NCBI GenBank assembly: GCA_003221615.1
Contig: QHSQ01000106.1
Span: 1 to 45,081 of the forward strand
DNA: 45,081 nt
Origin: Candidatus Rokuibacteriota bacterium
GTDB taxonomy: Bacteria; Methylomirabilota; Methylomirabilia; Rokubacteriales; CSP1-6
Direction of reading: 5' to 3'
Part shown: piece after piece, positions 1 to 8,454 of the stretch
Position numbering within the stretch: the first letter of the stretch is position 1
Layout of the letters: each line of letters opens with the position of its first letter
Program-made: the position numbers and the translations under genes
Notes under the pieces: generated by a model
The model's database searches: none
What the model was told of the DNA's origin: nothing
Seen by the model: only the letters and a program-made list of their open reading frames with translations

Positions 1-1
1 A

Positions 2-1030
2 GACCGCAAGCTCGAGCTCAGAGAGTTCCCCGATCCGACACCAGGTCCCCGAGAGGTGATCCTCGAGATCAAGGCGTCGGGCATGTGCGGCAGCGACCTG
101 CACAACTATCGCGCCCCGGCCAATTCGGGCGGGGCGGTGACCGGCGGCATCAAGCGTGAGTCCGGTGTGATCGCCGGCCACGAGCCCTGCGGCGTCGTCG
201 CAGCGGTGGGCGCTGGTGTCACCGAGAAAGAGGCGCGGGTCGGCCAGCGCGTGATGGACCACCATTATGACGGCTGCGGCAACTGCAAGCATTGCCGGGC
301 TGGCTGGACGCAGATGTGCCTCGCGGGCACGGTGGTCTTCGGCTCGGGTGGGCACGGCGGGCACGCCAAGTACATGAAGGTGCCGGTGTCGACCTTGGTG
401 CCGCTGCCCGACCCGCTCTCCTTCGTGACGGGCGCGGCGATCTCGTGCGGGACCGGCACGGCCTGGGGTGCGCTGAAGCGGATCAACCTGCAGGGCGGCG
501 AGACGATCGCCATCTTCGGGCAGGGCCCGGTGGGCTTGTCGGCGACGCAGCTGGCCGTCGCCATGGGCGCGCGCGTCATCGCCATCGACGTCGCGCCCGA
601 GCGGCGCAAGCTCGCTCAGGCGTTCGGGGCGCACGAGGTGATCGACGGCAAGTCAGGCGACATGGTGGCGGCGATTCGCGATCTGACGCATGGCGAGGGC
701 GCGCACAAGACCCTGGACGCCTCGTCGGCGCCCGAAGCTCGCGCCGCGGCCGTACGCGCGGTCCGCTCGTGGGGCACGGCCTGTTTCGTCGGCGAGCGCG
801 GCCAGGTGACGCTCGACGTGAGCCCCGATCTCTTGCGCCGGCAGGTGACGCTCGTGGGCTCTTGGACGTTTTCGAAGCAAGGCCAGGCCGAATGTGCCGA
901 GTTCGTCGCCGACCGGAGCGTCGACGTGGAGAAGCTATTCACGCACCGCTGGAAGCTCGAGCAAGCCGAGGAAGCCTACAAGCTCTTCGACACGCAGACC
1001 ACGGGCAAGGCGGTCATCCTGCCGTCCTGA
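2..1030 (+). CDS. Zinc-dependent alcohol dehydrogenase (MDR family), 5' truncated
   Basis: Medium-chain, NAD(P)-dependent zinc alcohol/polyol dehydrogenase. The reading frame is open to the window edge (DRKLELREFP... precedes the first internal GTG at 56), so the N-terminus lies outside. The catalytic-zinc region MCGSDLH and the GHE motif (GHEPCGVV) are followed by the four-cysteine structural zinc lobe CGNCKHCRAGWTQMC and the Rossmann dinucleotide motif GQGPVGLSATQLA. The C-terminus (TGKAVILPS) is typical of the family, so the 3' end is complete. The substrate cannot be deduced; sorbitol/threonine-dehydrogenase-like and general alcohol dehydrogenases share these motifs. No partner gene follows on the same strand; the next genes run the other way. 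Confidence 0.93.
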   Translation, partial: DRKLELREFPDPTPGPREVILEIKASGMCGSDLHNYRAPANSGGAVTGGIKRESGVIAGHEPCGVVAAVGAGVTEKEARVGQRVMDHHYDGCGNCKHCRAGWTQMCLAGTVVFGSGGHGGHAKYMKVPVSTLVPLPDPLSFVTGAAISCGTGTAWGALKRINLQGGETIAIFGQGPVGLSATQLAVAMGARVIAIDVAPERRKLAQAFGAHEVIDGKSGDMVAAIRDLTHGEGAHKTLDASSAPEARAAAVRAVRSWGTACFVGERGQVTLDVSPDLLRRQVTLVGSWTFSKQGQAECAEFVADRSVDVEKLFTHRWKLEQAEEAYKLFDTQTTGKAVILPS

Positions 1031-1050
1031 GCGGGTGCGCTCGGAGGATG

Positions 1051-1299
1051 TTAAGGAGTGCGGCGTCGAGGCCTTCGCGGCCTCCCGCGAGTTGAACGCG
1101 AGCGCCGAACCGTCGGCCGACGGCCCGCCGATTTGGCGAGCCAGCGAAGAGTCGTCACCACCGCGCCGCGAAGGCCTCTGTCGTGTTGCGTGGTCTTCGG
1201 CCTTCTCCGCTCCGTCAGCCGCGCACGTACTGCGGCGTCGATATCGCTCAGAAGCGAGGAGAGCTGGTACGCGAGATCGTGGAGGGTCTCCCGCGCCAC
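1051..1299 (-). CDS. Possible small Arg-rich protein after the membrane operon
   Basis: An 82-codon GTG-start frame begins 12 nt after the stop of the ExbD-like gene on the same strand. Its first 40 residues (ARETLHDLAYQLSSLLSDID...) look like a plausible amphipathic helix with GC-rich third positions. The C-terminal third is low-complexity Arg/Pro and could be chance coding in GC-rich DNA. No ribosome binding site is clear and I recognise no family. If it is not a gene, positions 1031-1311 are an empty intergenic stretch. Confidence 0.3.
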   Translation of the reverse strand: MARETLHDLAYQLSSLLSDIDAAVRARLTERRRPKTTQHDRGLRGAVVTTLRWLAKSAGRRPTVRRSRSTRGRPRRPRRRTP

Positions 1300-1311
1300 G
1301 CGGTCACGGCC

Positions 1312-1968
1312 TCACAAGCGCCTCGGCGGCGCTGACAGGGTGAAATAGTTGGCTATGGCCCGGCGTGCCGGCTCGTAGTCGCCGGCCCTGGCGCGGGCGT
1401 CGTAACGAACCTCGGCCTTGAACGCGCACGCGGGGTGACGCGCCAGACCGTGCTCCCGCCACGACCGGAACAATGATCCAAACTGTTCCACGGACAGAGG
1501 GACGCCGATCGCATCGGCGCTGAGCGGTTGTCGCTCCTGGAGCTCTCGCGCGTGACGTCCCAGCGCGACGACGATCCTTCCTTTGTGGTCGATCGTCGCG
1601 TCGGCCACGACCATCTCGACTCCGCCGGAATTTCGGCACGAAGCGTTACCCGGGCCTCTGCCTGCTTGTTTCTCGCACGCGCCGACTTTGGCGTCACAGG
1701 CCAGCAGATCGTCTTGCAGTTTCTCGTACTTGCCCTTGATGTCGGCGACCTGGGCGCCCGCGTCCCGAAGGCTCCGCGGATCGACATCGAAGATACTGAT
1801 CAGCGTTTTCCAGACCTCGGGGGTCACCCAGCCTTGCTCGTGAGATTCATTTCCCATCACGTCGGCGGAAATCAGTATGAGCGTGAACACGAAAATGATC
1901 TGGACGAGAAGATCGATGAGCGTCGTGAGCGCGATGTCGCGATTCCGCGCGAGTCGGTTCCTGCTCAT
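1312..1968 (-). CDS. ExbD/TolR/MotB-like single-pass membrane protein
   Basis: A 218-residue protein with a short basic cytoplasmic N-terminus (MSRNRLARNR) and one membrane helix at about residues 12-34. The helix starts TTLIDLLVQIIFVFTLILI, resembling ExbD/TolR/MotB helices, with an acidic residue (Asp19) where those families carry the proton-binding aspartate. The remaining ~180 residues should be periplasmic; they contain a coiled-coil-like segment (about 65-90) and an unrecognised C-terminal domain. No OmpA-type peptidoglycan motif is evident. The ATG at 1968 overlaps the preceding stop (TGATG), giving tight translational coupling; a GTG one codon earlier is the alternative. Last sure gene of the operon. 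By analogy with ExbB-ExbD, MotA-MotB or ZorA-ZorB it would be the stator partner of the upstream protein (inference). Confidence 0.75.
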   Translation of the reverse strand: MSRNRLARNRDIALTTLIDLLVQIIFVFTLILISADVMGNESHEQGWVTPEVWKTLISIFDVDPRSLRDAGAQVADIKGKYEKLQDDLLACDAKVGACEKQAGRGPGNASCRNSGGVEMVVADATIDHKGRIVVALGRHARELQERQPLSADAIGVPLSVEQFGSLFRSWREHGLARHPACAFKAEVRYDARARAGDYEPARRAIANYFTLSAPPRRL

Positions 1969-3444
1969 CACCGGCGGTCTTCAACCTTGCTCAGAATGAA
2001 GCGTGAGGCATCGATGAGATGATGATGGACTTTTCTCACCGCTTCTTCCGACGTGCGGAGGTCTTCCTGTAGACGATTCGCCAGGGCGCCGGCGGCCTCA
2101 CTGTGTTTGCGTAATTGATCCGCCAGGGGCCCGGATATTTGCGCGGACAGTTGAATCTGGGTGGCGACGGCATCCTTGCCGAGCCGCACGGCCCGCTCCG
2201 TGATTTCGGTCAGCGCCTGCAGCCCGACCCCCGCCTTCATCAAGCCACCGCTCCAGTTGTGGACCGACTGCTCGGCCGCGCGCGTCCCGTGCTCGAGCGC
2301 GGACAACGCCGCACCGGCTCTTGCCATCGATTTGCTCGCTCCGTCGGTCGCGCCGGCCACCTCCGCCCATGCGCGGTTGGCTTCTCCTATGTTCGTGCGC
2401 AGGTTGCCGAGCGTGGCAATGATGCTCGCCGCCTCTTGAGGCAGCTTTTCGAGGCCCGTCCCCAGCTCGCCGAGCTGGTTGAGATGCGTGGCGAATTGTT
2501 CGATGTTCGTCTTCGCCGACGTCACCGCCGACGTTGCCGCGTCCGCGGAGACCGCCAGGGCGCTGAACGCCCGGCTCCCGTCTCGTGCGCCTTCCACGCT
2601 CCGTGGCCGATTCTCGCGCGACTCGAGTGACGTCCTGGACGACTTGTTCCGTCACATTGCGAACCGCACTGGTCGTCCCGGCCGTGAGGCTCGTGACCTG
2701 TTCCTGAGCCATGTCGTGCGTCTTCGCCGCCTGGCGAGACGCGGCGTCGATCTCCCGGATCGCGCGATTGCGGACCTCGGCGAAGGCGGATTCGGCATCG
2801 GCGCTGACGCGCTCGATCACCGTCGCGAACTGCTCCAACACCTGGGTGCTCATCGAATCGAACTGCTGCGTGACGCGACCCGAGAGGATGCGAATCGTCT
2901 CGACCGCACCGGAATACGACTCGCTCAGGTGCCCTTCGGCGCGCTGCTGCGCGTGCACGATTCGAACCGTGCTCCTCTCGATGGCGCGCGCCGCTTCCGC
3001 ATAGGCGTCACCGAGCCGACGGGCGTCGTTCTCCGGGCTCGCGAGTGGTCCCGGCGACGTCTGGGCGAAGACGATGCGCCCGGCCAGGCCGACGAACGTC
3101 GTAATGAGGCCGAGACCGAACAACCCCAGCACGTGTCTGCTTTCCGGCCGCTCCGACGAGTTGAGCAGCGGCGCGAACGTGGCGACCAGGGTCGCGAGCG
3201 TGTAGATGAAACCGAGATAATAGAACGTCTCCCCGTCGGTCTCGGAGGCGAACGCCGTCCTCGACCTGATCAACAGGACGACTCCGTAGACGACCATCAG
3301 CCCGACGACGAGGGTCGTCATCGTCCAATGCCATGACCCGCTCGGGGCGCCCCGATACGACCAGCTGAATGTCAGAATCACGCCGACCCCGACGGCCGTG
3401 AATCCGAGAAACATGGCAGGCAGACTGGCCACGAGACGCGTCAT
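1968..3444 (-). CDS. ExbB/MotA/ZorA-like membrane protein with long coiled-coil tail; frameshifted
   Basis: The N-terminal ~130 residues contain four predicted membrane helices. The last, FGLGLITTFVGLAGRIVF, resembles the core helix of ExbB/TolQ/MotA/ZorA proton-channel proteins. About 360 residues of Ala/Glu/Gln-rich, hydrophilic, probably coiled-coil sequence follow, a layout reminiscent of the ZorA tail. The frame from the ATG at 3444 stays sensible until about 2600, and the sequence then continues in another frame (ARDGSRAFSALAVSADAA...) to the stop at 1968. Skipping one base near 2598 joins the halves into ~490 residues. The cause may be a sequencing error, a real inactivating insertion, or recoding, but no slippery run is visible. 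The start is 5 nt after the VWA gene's stop. Homology to ExbB/ZorA rests on motif and topology only. Confidence 0.7.
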
Positions 3445-3449
3445 GAGGG

Positions 3450-4268
3450 TCAGTCGACTCCGGCCCAGCGAGTGATCTTGCCGCCGGCCTCGTGGAAATA
3501 TCGCTGCCAGAAGTCGAGATGCGGCGCCTGCTGCAGCTGCCGATCGTGGTACCGACGAAGGTAGATGACGATGATGTTCCAGTCCCGGAAATCCGCCTTC
3601 ACGTCGGTGGCGAAGCCCGATCGCCGAAAGTCCTCGTAGCTGCGCCGCGCGCCGTAGTGATTGAACGCCGGGGTGTTCTGGAGCATGTCGGAGACGACGA
3701 TGAGGGTCTTGCGGCCTCCGTCGTCGATCTCCTGCGACCGGGAAATGAGCTGCAGCGTCTCGAGAATCGGCGACTGCTCGCCGACCTCCGTGGTCAGGCT
3801 CTCTTCGAGCGTTGCGGTGACCGGGACCAGAAATCGCTGGTAAAAGTCCTTCGTGATCTTGCGACTGTTTTCGTAGAGGTCATTGCCATGCGAGGGCGGG
3901 CGGCACAGGTCCGAGCTCGGACGCAGGTGCGGGCCGCTCCGGGATTCGAAGGTCGCCTTGCTGAACGTGAACAACGCGATGCGCGAACGCACGGCGAATT
4001 TCGAGTCGTCGGCGACGTAGTCCTTGATGAAGTTGAGGGCGAATCGTCGATGCGTCTCCGTCAGGGCCTCCGACTGGTCGACGAGGATCACGGTCTGATC
4101 GGTCGGTGCTCGGCTGAGGAATCGCTTGTCCCGGTAGACGCAGTTGTCGGCCCCGATGATGGGGCGGCTCCACGTGACTCCGATCACGGTCGCCAGCAGC
4201 ACGACCGCGAAGCCGCCAATGCCGCTCAGAATCCAGATGCCACGCCGATCCAGGCTGCTCAACGGCAC
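3450..4268 (-). CDS. Membrane-anchored von Willebrand factor A-like protein
   Basis: A 272-residue protein with a short N-terminal tail, one membrane helix at about 11-33, then a soluble domain with VWA traits. A hydrophobic strand ending in DQSEA (Asp64, Ser66; TVILVDQSEALT) sits where the MIDAS DxSxS motif belongs, and a later strand-Asp motif (KTLIVVSDMLQN, ~188-199) resembles the second conserved VWA strand. The fifth MIDAS position is Ala instead of Ser, and the usual MIDAS Thr is not obvious, so metal binding may be weakened. The GTG start lies 4 nt after the previous stop, so this is an operon member. It probably exposes a protein-interaction domain across the membrane from the coiled-coil partners. 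Confidence 0.75.
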   Translation of the reverse strand: MPLSSLDRRGIWILSGIGGFAVVLLATVIGVTWSRPIIGADNCVYRDKRFLSRAPTDQTVILVDQSEALTETHRRFALNFIKDYVADDSKFAVRSRIALFTFSKATFESRSGPHLRPSSDLCRPPSHGNDLYENSRKITKDFYQRFLVPVTATLEESLTTEVGEQSPILETLQLISRSQEIDDGGRKTLIVVSDMLQNTPAFNHYGARRSYEDFRRSGFATDVKADFRDWNIIVIYLRRYHDRQLQQAPHLDFWQRYFHEAGGKITRWAGVD

Positions 4269-4272
4269 GACG

Positions 4273-5748
4273 TCAGCTCTTGACTTCCCATGCCTCGCGA
4301 ATGAGTCGTTCCCGGATGTCGCGCTCGAGCTTGTTGAAGTAGTAGTCGCGGCGTCGTATTTCGGCGGTCCTCAGGCTCTGGACGGTCGCGTCGTTCTGCC
4401 GGGCGATATCGCTGAAGTCCTTCATGGCGCTCTCGTAGGACCGGGACAATCGCTCTTCGCTTTCCGAGATTGCCTCGGGCGGTCTGACGAGCTGGCCATC
4501 GAACGTGAAGCTGTTGTTGAAATAGAACGGCGCCGGGGACTGGCGCACGCGCGCGTTGGTCTGCCGGTACCGCTTGAGCACGATGTTGCACGCGTCCTGG
4601 ATTTCCGCCACGTCGTGGACGAACGTCCGGCGCTCGTCGACGCTCCGGCTGATGAGCTGCTGATAGTATTCGATGTTCGACTTCACGTCCGAGAGCAGAC
4701 GCGCTTGATCTTGCAGGACGCGATCGAAGACCTGGTCCACCAGGCGGCAATAGTCGGCCTTGGCCGCCTCGTAGCTTGTCCGCCTGGCGTTGAGCTCTCG
4801 GTCGAGCTCGCCATAGCCTGGGTAGACGTCATCGAGGCGGTACCCCTTGTACGAGGCGAAGATGCCGAATATGAGCGCGAGCACGACCAGGATCCAGGAA
4901 AAGACGTCTTCGAAGCCTGCCGGGTTCCTGGCGAAGCGCTGCCACGCCAGTCTGGCCGCTCGCCACTGATCCTGGTCCTGGGTGACCTGCGGCGGCGGCG
5001 AAATCGCGCTCTGCGTCGACGCGCCCGGCTGTGTCTGCGCGACGTCGTTGGTGGCAACCCGATAGTGAGCGGCGGCGAGCGTCACGAGGAGAAAGCACGT
5101 GTAGAGAAACGCGACCCCGGTCAATGCGAGCCCCTTGCGGCGTGGGCTCCGGTGGTTCACGTACCGAAGAAGGCTTCCCGACAGAATCGCGAGACTGATA
5201 TTGACGATCGAGAGCGTCATGGCGATGAGCACGCCACCCAACAGCCCGAAATCGCTGCCCTCCGCGTAGAACGCCGCCAGCGCAACCCATTCGACGAGGG
5301 CCAGCGCGGCCACGATCGCGAAGTGATAGAACTGCGATTGTGGATACGACGCGGCCCGATAGTGAAGGCCGTGCTTCTGCTGGAACCATCGAAGATGTTT
5401 GAGCGCCCGCGCCTCATTCTCCTTGGCCTGATAGAGGGCGGTCGAGCGGTCTGACTTGAGCGTTTCGAGACTCGGCTCGACGGGGGACAGCAGACGGGCA
5501 AAGGAATCCCGTGTTTGCTCGACGTCGATCTTCGCCGCCGTCGCCTGGCGATCGAGTTGCAGCCTGGCCAGGCTCTCTTCGCAACTTTCCCTGCGCTGTC
5601 GAGCGAGAGCGATGAAGTGGGCGCAAACCTCCGATTCGGTGACGTCGAGCGAGGCGCTCAGCGTCTTGGGATTGTCGTGACGGGCCGCGTCGGCCGCCTT
5701 CTGGTCGATTTCGAGGGTGCGGCGCGCCATGTCAACGAGCTTCTGCAT
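4273..5748 (-). CDS. Four-helix membrane protein with coiled-coil arms, unknown family
   Basis: First gene of the minus-strand operon, 491 residues. The start is the ATG at 5748, behind AGGAG at 8-nt spacing; the open frame continues upstream to 6282 but that extension is low-complexity noise. Residues 1-140 are charged and helical. Four membrane helices follow at about 144-162, 167-190, 205-225 and 285-303, with a Gln/Pro/Ser-rich loop (~232-265) between the third and fourth. Residues ~310-491 are again helical and highly charged, ending RDIRERLIREAWEVKS. I do not recognise the family. Its position with VWA, ExbB-like and ExbD-like proteins suggests a scaffold or sensor in one membrane complex (inference). 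Confidence 0.8.
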   Translation of the reverse strand: MQKLVDMARRTLEIDQKAADAARHDNPKTLSASLDVTESEVCAHFIALARQRRESCEESLARLQLDRQATAAKIDVEQTRDSFARLLSPVEPSLETLKSDRSTALYQAKENEARALKHLRWFQQKHGLHYRAASYPQSQFYHFAIVAALALVEWVALAAFYAEGSDFGLLGGVLIAMTLSIVNISLAILSGSLLRYVNHRSPRRKGLALTGVAFLYTCFLLVTLAAAHYRVATNDVAQTQPGASTQSAISPPPQVTQDQDQWRAARLAWQRFARNPAGFEDVFSWILVVLALIFGIFASYKGYRLDDVYPGYGELDRELNARRTSYEAAKADYCRLVDQVFDRVLQDQARLLSDVKSNIEYYQQLISRSVDERRTFVHDVAEIQDACNIVLKRYRQTNARVRQSPAPFYFNNSFTFDGQLVRPPEAISESEERLSRSYESAMKDFSDIARQNDATVQSLRTAEIRRRDYYFNKLERDIRERLIREAWEVKS

Positions 5749-6042
5749 CTCGGGAACTCCTGCGGTCAGCGTCTCTTCGGTACGCACTCTTGGACCCGCG
5801 CGTCGCCCGGGTCGGCCTAGATTTAGGACATCGCCGGCACTTCGGCAAGTGTTTTCTCGTCCACAATTCCACTCTTGACGCCGGCGGCGAGTGGTTCCAT
5901 GATGCCTCCGACCGCTGACGGGCACGTAGTGAGAGGACGTATAAGCATGAGAGTGTGGATCGCCTGCGCCGCATCGATCCTGCTCGGCGTCGAAACCGAT
6001 CGGGTGGGAAGCCAGTCCTGACCGCGATCGAGAGCTTTCTGG
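5749..6042 (+). other. Divergent intergenic region with a 24-residue leader-like ORF
   Basis: This 294-bp gap separates the membrane operon from the pseudokinase gene and must carry both promoters; I could not place convincing -35/-10 pairs. A short plus-strand ORF at 5947-6021 encodes MRVWIACAASILLGVE... and stops 21 nt before the kinase start. It looks like a truncated signal peptide or leader peptide, but is too short to call as a gene. Confidence 0.3.
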
Positions 6043-7455
6043 GTGGCTAGCGACGTCACGGTCGGCGCCGCGCGACCGTCCGGGGCTGCGCCGGAATTCA
6101 GCCTGGGCCTCGCTGGCTCCCTCATCAAGTCGCGCTATCGCGTCAATGCGGTGTCCTCGGTCGGCCGCGATGTGGTCCTGTATAGCGCGGAGGACGTCCG
6201 TCACGGCCGATCGATCGCGCTGAAGGTGCTGCGAGACGAGCTCGCGCGCGACGCGGAGTTCGTGGCCGCGGTACGGAATCAAGCCAGCTCACTCGCCGTA
6301 GCGGCTCACGTTCTCCGGGGAGTGCAGCGGGTCTACGAATTCGGCGTGACGGACACCGGCCAGGTCTTCGTCGCGCTCGAGTGGGTCGAGGGCGCCACCC
6401 TTCGCGAAGTCCTCGATGGCGGCGGTGCGCTCGCCGTGTCCACCGCGCTGCGCGTCGCGATCCGGGTCGGGGAGGCGCTCGAGGCGCTCCATCACAATCG
6501 AATTCTCCACGGCCAGCTCGGACCTGACTCGGTGATCATGGTCAACGACGGCGAACGTATCAGGCTCGTCGGGGCCGAGCTGACGGCCGCGTACCGGACT
6601 CCGGCCGGGCTTCGCCTGCGCGACGCGTTCTCCCTGGCGTATCGGGCGCCCGAACAGATCGAGCGCGGTGAGACGACCGAGGCGGCCGACGTCTATGCGC
6701 TGGGAATGCTCCTACGGCAGCTGTTGACCGCGGGCAAGGTCGCCCACCCGACCAGCGCCTTTGCGACGCCGCCCCAGTCGCCGGCCATCCAGCGGATCAT
6801 CACGACGGCACTCGAAGCGCAACCACGGTATCGCTACCCGGACGTCAGCGTGATGGTGAATGACATCTGGGGCGCGACCGCGGTGCTTCACGAGCCGGCG
6901 TCTCGCCCGCGCTCCGTGAAGGCCCGGGGGAACCCCCGCCGACGAGTGCGCCCTCGCCGGCGCCCGTTCACGCTACGCATGACGGCCGCCATCGCGACAG
7001 CCGGCATCATCGCCGCGGTCGTCTGGGTCACGGGGTTCGATCGAGTCGTCTCGCACTTCCAGAGCCGAGTGACGCCGCCTCCCGTCACTGCCGTTCCTGT
7101 GGACCGCGTGGCGATACCACTGTCGGATGCGCCTCCGTCGGCGTCGGCCGCTCGCGAACCGACGTCGACGCGCCCGGAAGTCCGCGCCGTCAAGAACGCA
7201 TCAACCTTGGAACGGTCTGTTCCGGCGGTCGTCAAGCCGCTTCCCGCACCGGCGATTGTTCGGCAACCGCCGGTCGTGACGCCCGTTGTCGACAGCCGCC
7301 CGCGCCCTGCCGTCGATTCGCGGACCACGGCCGAGTCCTCGGCCCCAATCGAGCACCGAATCCCGACCGAGCGGCCGGCGAGGGCGGAACGGAGCGACAC
7401 GGATCCGGGCGATGGCAGTGCGGTCATCGACTGGCTGCTGAAGGATAAGCGCTAG
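6043..7455 (+). CDS. Membrane-anchored Ser/Thr pseudokinase (PknB-like fold)
   Basis: 470 residues, GTG start, divergent from the membrane operon. Residues ~30-285 form a bacterial Hanks-type kinase domain. The strand-3 lysine (IALKVL, Lys61), APE motif (YRAPEQIE, ~200-207) and DVYALGMLL F-helix motif (Asp216) are present. The catalytic loop HRDLKPxN is replaced by HGQLGPDSV (~156-164), removing the catalytic Asp and the metal-binding Asn. The DFG position reads LVGAEL, and the glycine loop is degenerate. The domain should therefore bind but not phosphorylate. An Arg-rich segment, one membrane helix (~311-331) and a ~140-residue Pro/Val/Arg-rich extracytoplasmic tail follow. Adjacency suggests a regulatory or scaffold role for the divergent VWA/ExbB-like complex (inference). 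Confidence 0.85.
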   Translation: MASDVTVGAARPSGAAPEFSLGLAGSLIKSRYRVNAVSSVGRDVVLYSAEDVRHGRSIALKVLRDELARDAEFVAAVRNQASSLAVAAHVLRGVQRVYEFGVTDTGQVFVALEWVEGATLREVLDGGGALAVSTALRVAIRVGEALEALHHNRILHGQLGPDSVIMVNDGERIRLVGAELTAAYRTPAGLRLRDAFSLAYRAPEQIERGETTEAADVYALGMLLRQLLTAGKVAHPTSAFATPPQSPAIQRIITTALEAQPRYRYPDVSVMVNDIWGATAVLHEPASRPRSVKARGNPRRRVRPRRRPFTLRMTAAIATAGIIAAVVWVTGFDRVVSHFQSRVTPPPVTAVPVDRVAIPLSDAPPSASAAREPTSTRPEVRAVKNASTLERSVPAVVKPLPAPAIVRQPPVVTPVVDSRPRPAVDSRTTAESSAPIEHRIPTERPARAERSDTDPGDGSAVIDWLLKDKR

Positions 7456-7464
7456 CGACAGGCA

Positions 7465-7803
7465 ATGCCGTCAGCCGGCCGTCCTTTGAGCGTCGGCGCT
7501 ACGACCGGCCGACGCCTACGCTTCGTCGCCGCGGCGATCCTGGTTGTCGGGCTCACCAGCGCGATTTGGATCTACCTGGCCGCTGCGCCCGTAACCGGCG
7601 ACACCCTCGGATACAACGCCGAGGAGTCCAAGCAGTATTTGCGGACCATGGAGCTCTACGGTGGAAAAGCCAACGTGCTCGCCGCCGAGCTCAGGCAGTG
7701 GTTCGAAGGGTTGTGGCACGGCACGCGGCTCGCGTACACGGTGGCGTGCGCCAGCGTGCTGCTTGCCGGCATCTTCTGGTTCGCCGCCGCCTCAGAGGAG
7801 TGA
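7465..7803 (+). CDS. Small two-helix membrane protein
   Basis: 112 residues, ATG start 9 nt after the pseudokinase stop, so probably cotranscribed with it. Two hydrophobic helices (~18-40 and ~88-108) flank a ~45-residue extracytoplasmic loop containing NAEESKQYLRTMELYGGKAN. No family recognised. The topology (short tail in, loop out, short tail in) and location suggest an accessory subunit of the neighbouring membrane system (inference). Confidence 0.7.
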   Translation: MPSAGRPLSVGATTGRRLRFVAAAILVVGLTSAIWIYLAAAPVTGDTLGYNAEESKQYLRTMELYGGKANVLAAELRQWFEGLWHGTRLAYTVACASVLLAGIFWFAAASEE

Positions 7804-7829
7804 ATGCAGCGGGTGCACGGTCCGCGGAC

Positions 7830-8438
7830 TTACGGCCCGGCCGTGGCCGCCGGTTCCCCGAGTGAGAGCATCAGCCGATTGGCCCAGTTGAAGAAAGCCG
7901 CGGCGTGGATGACGTCGGCGATCGCCAGATCGTCGAGCCCTGCGCGACGCAGGCGGTCGACGTGCTCGGGCCCGAATGCGATCGGCGTCGCCGCCAGCGC
8001 CACCGAGGCCGCGACGATGGCATTCCAGCGCTCTCCGAGATCGGCGGTGACGCCGGTGTCGAGCAGGCGCTGAACGTCGGCCTCGCGCTTGGAGTAGGTC
8101 GCGGCGTGGCGCGCATGCACAGAGGCGCAGTAGAGGCACCCGTTGAAGCGGGACGTCGCGGCGGCGGCCAGCTCGCGCTCGGCCCGCGGCAGGCCGGCGT
8201 CGGGGTTGTAGAAGATGTCCTTGTCGGTTCGCGTCCTGGCCTCCAGCGCGTCCGGGTCGCGGGCGAGGAGCCGGAAGTACGGCGACTTCACGCGCGCAGC
8301 GTCCACGAGACTCGCCATGTGGCGCTCGGTCATCTGATCGACGGCAAGCGGCTCGAGCCAGGGGAGCCAGTCGAGCGGGGCCCGGGTGAAGACGCTCGGA
8401 ACCGTGTGTTCCGGCGGATTCAGAACGGTGTCGGTCAT
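7830..8438 (-). CDS. Alkylhydroperoxidase AhpD-domain protein (Avi_7169-type)
   Basis: 202 residues with the AhpD/carboxymuconolactone-decarboxylase fold. The catalytic signature is complete: a Glu in ERELAAAATSRF, 12 residues before the CLYC pair, and a His three residues after it (CLYCASVH). In AhpD this relay reduces peroxides through a Cys-Cys disulfide. It is the last gene of a three-gene minus-strand operon, 16 nt after the previous stop. The order luciferase-like protein, CMD protein, AhpD-domain protein matches a recurrent trio I know from the TIGR04027/04029/04030 models; that assignment is from memory and was not computed. Probable role: oxidative handling of a substrate or by-product of the flavin enzyme. 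Confidence 0.85.
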   Translation of the reverse strand: MTDTVLNPPEHTVPSVFTRAPLDWLPWLEPLAVDQMTERHMASLVDAARVKSPYFRLLARDPDALEARTRTDKDIFYNPDAGLPRAERELAAAATSRFNGCLYCASVHARHAATYSKREADVQRLLDTGVTADLGERWNAIVAASVALAATPIAFGPEHVDRLRRAGLDDLAIADVIHAAAFFNWANRLMLSLGEPAATAGP

Positions 8439-8454
8439 GTCGGGACCTCGCGTG

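Noticed and set aside
5749..6282. Upstream extension of the four-helix membrane gene to 6282
   Set aside because: It overlaps the divergent pseudokinase gene and reads as low-complexity Arg/Ser; the ATG at 5748 has the ribosome site.
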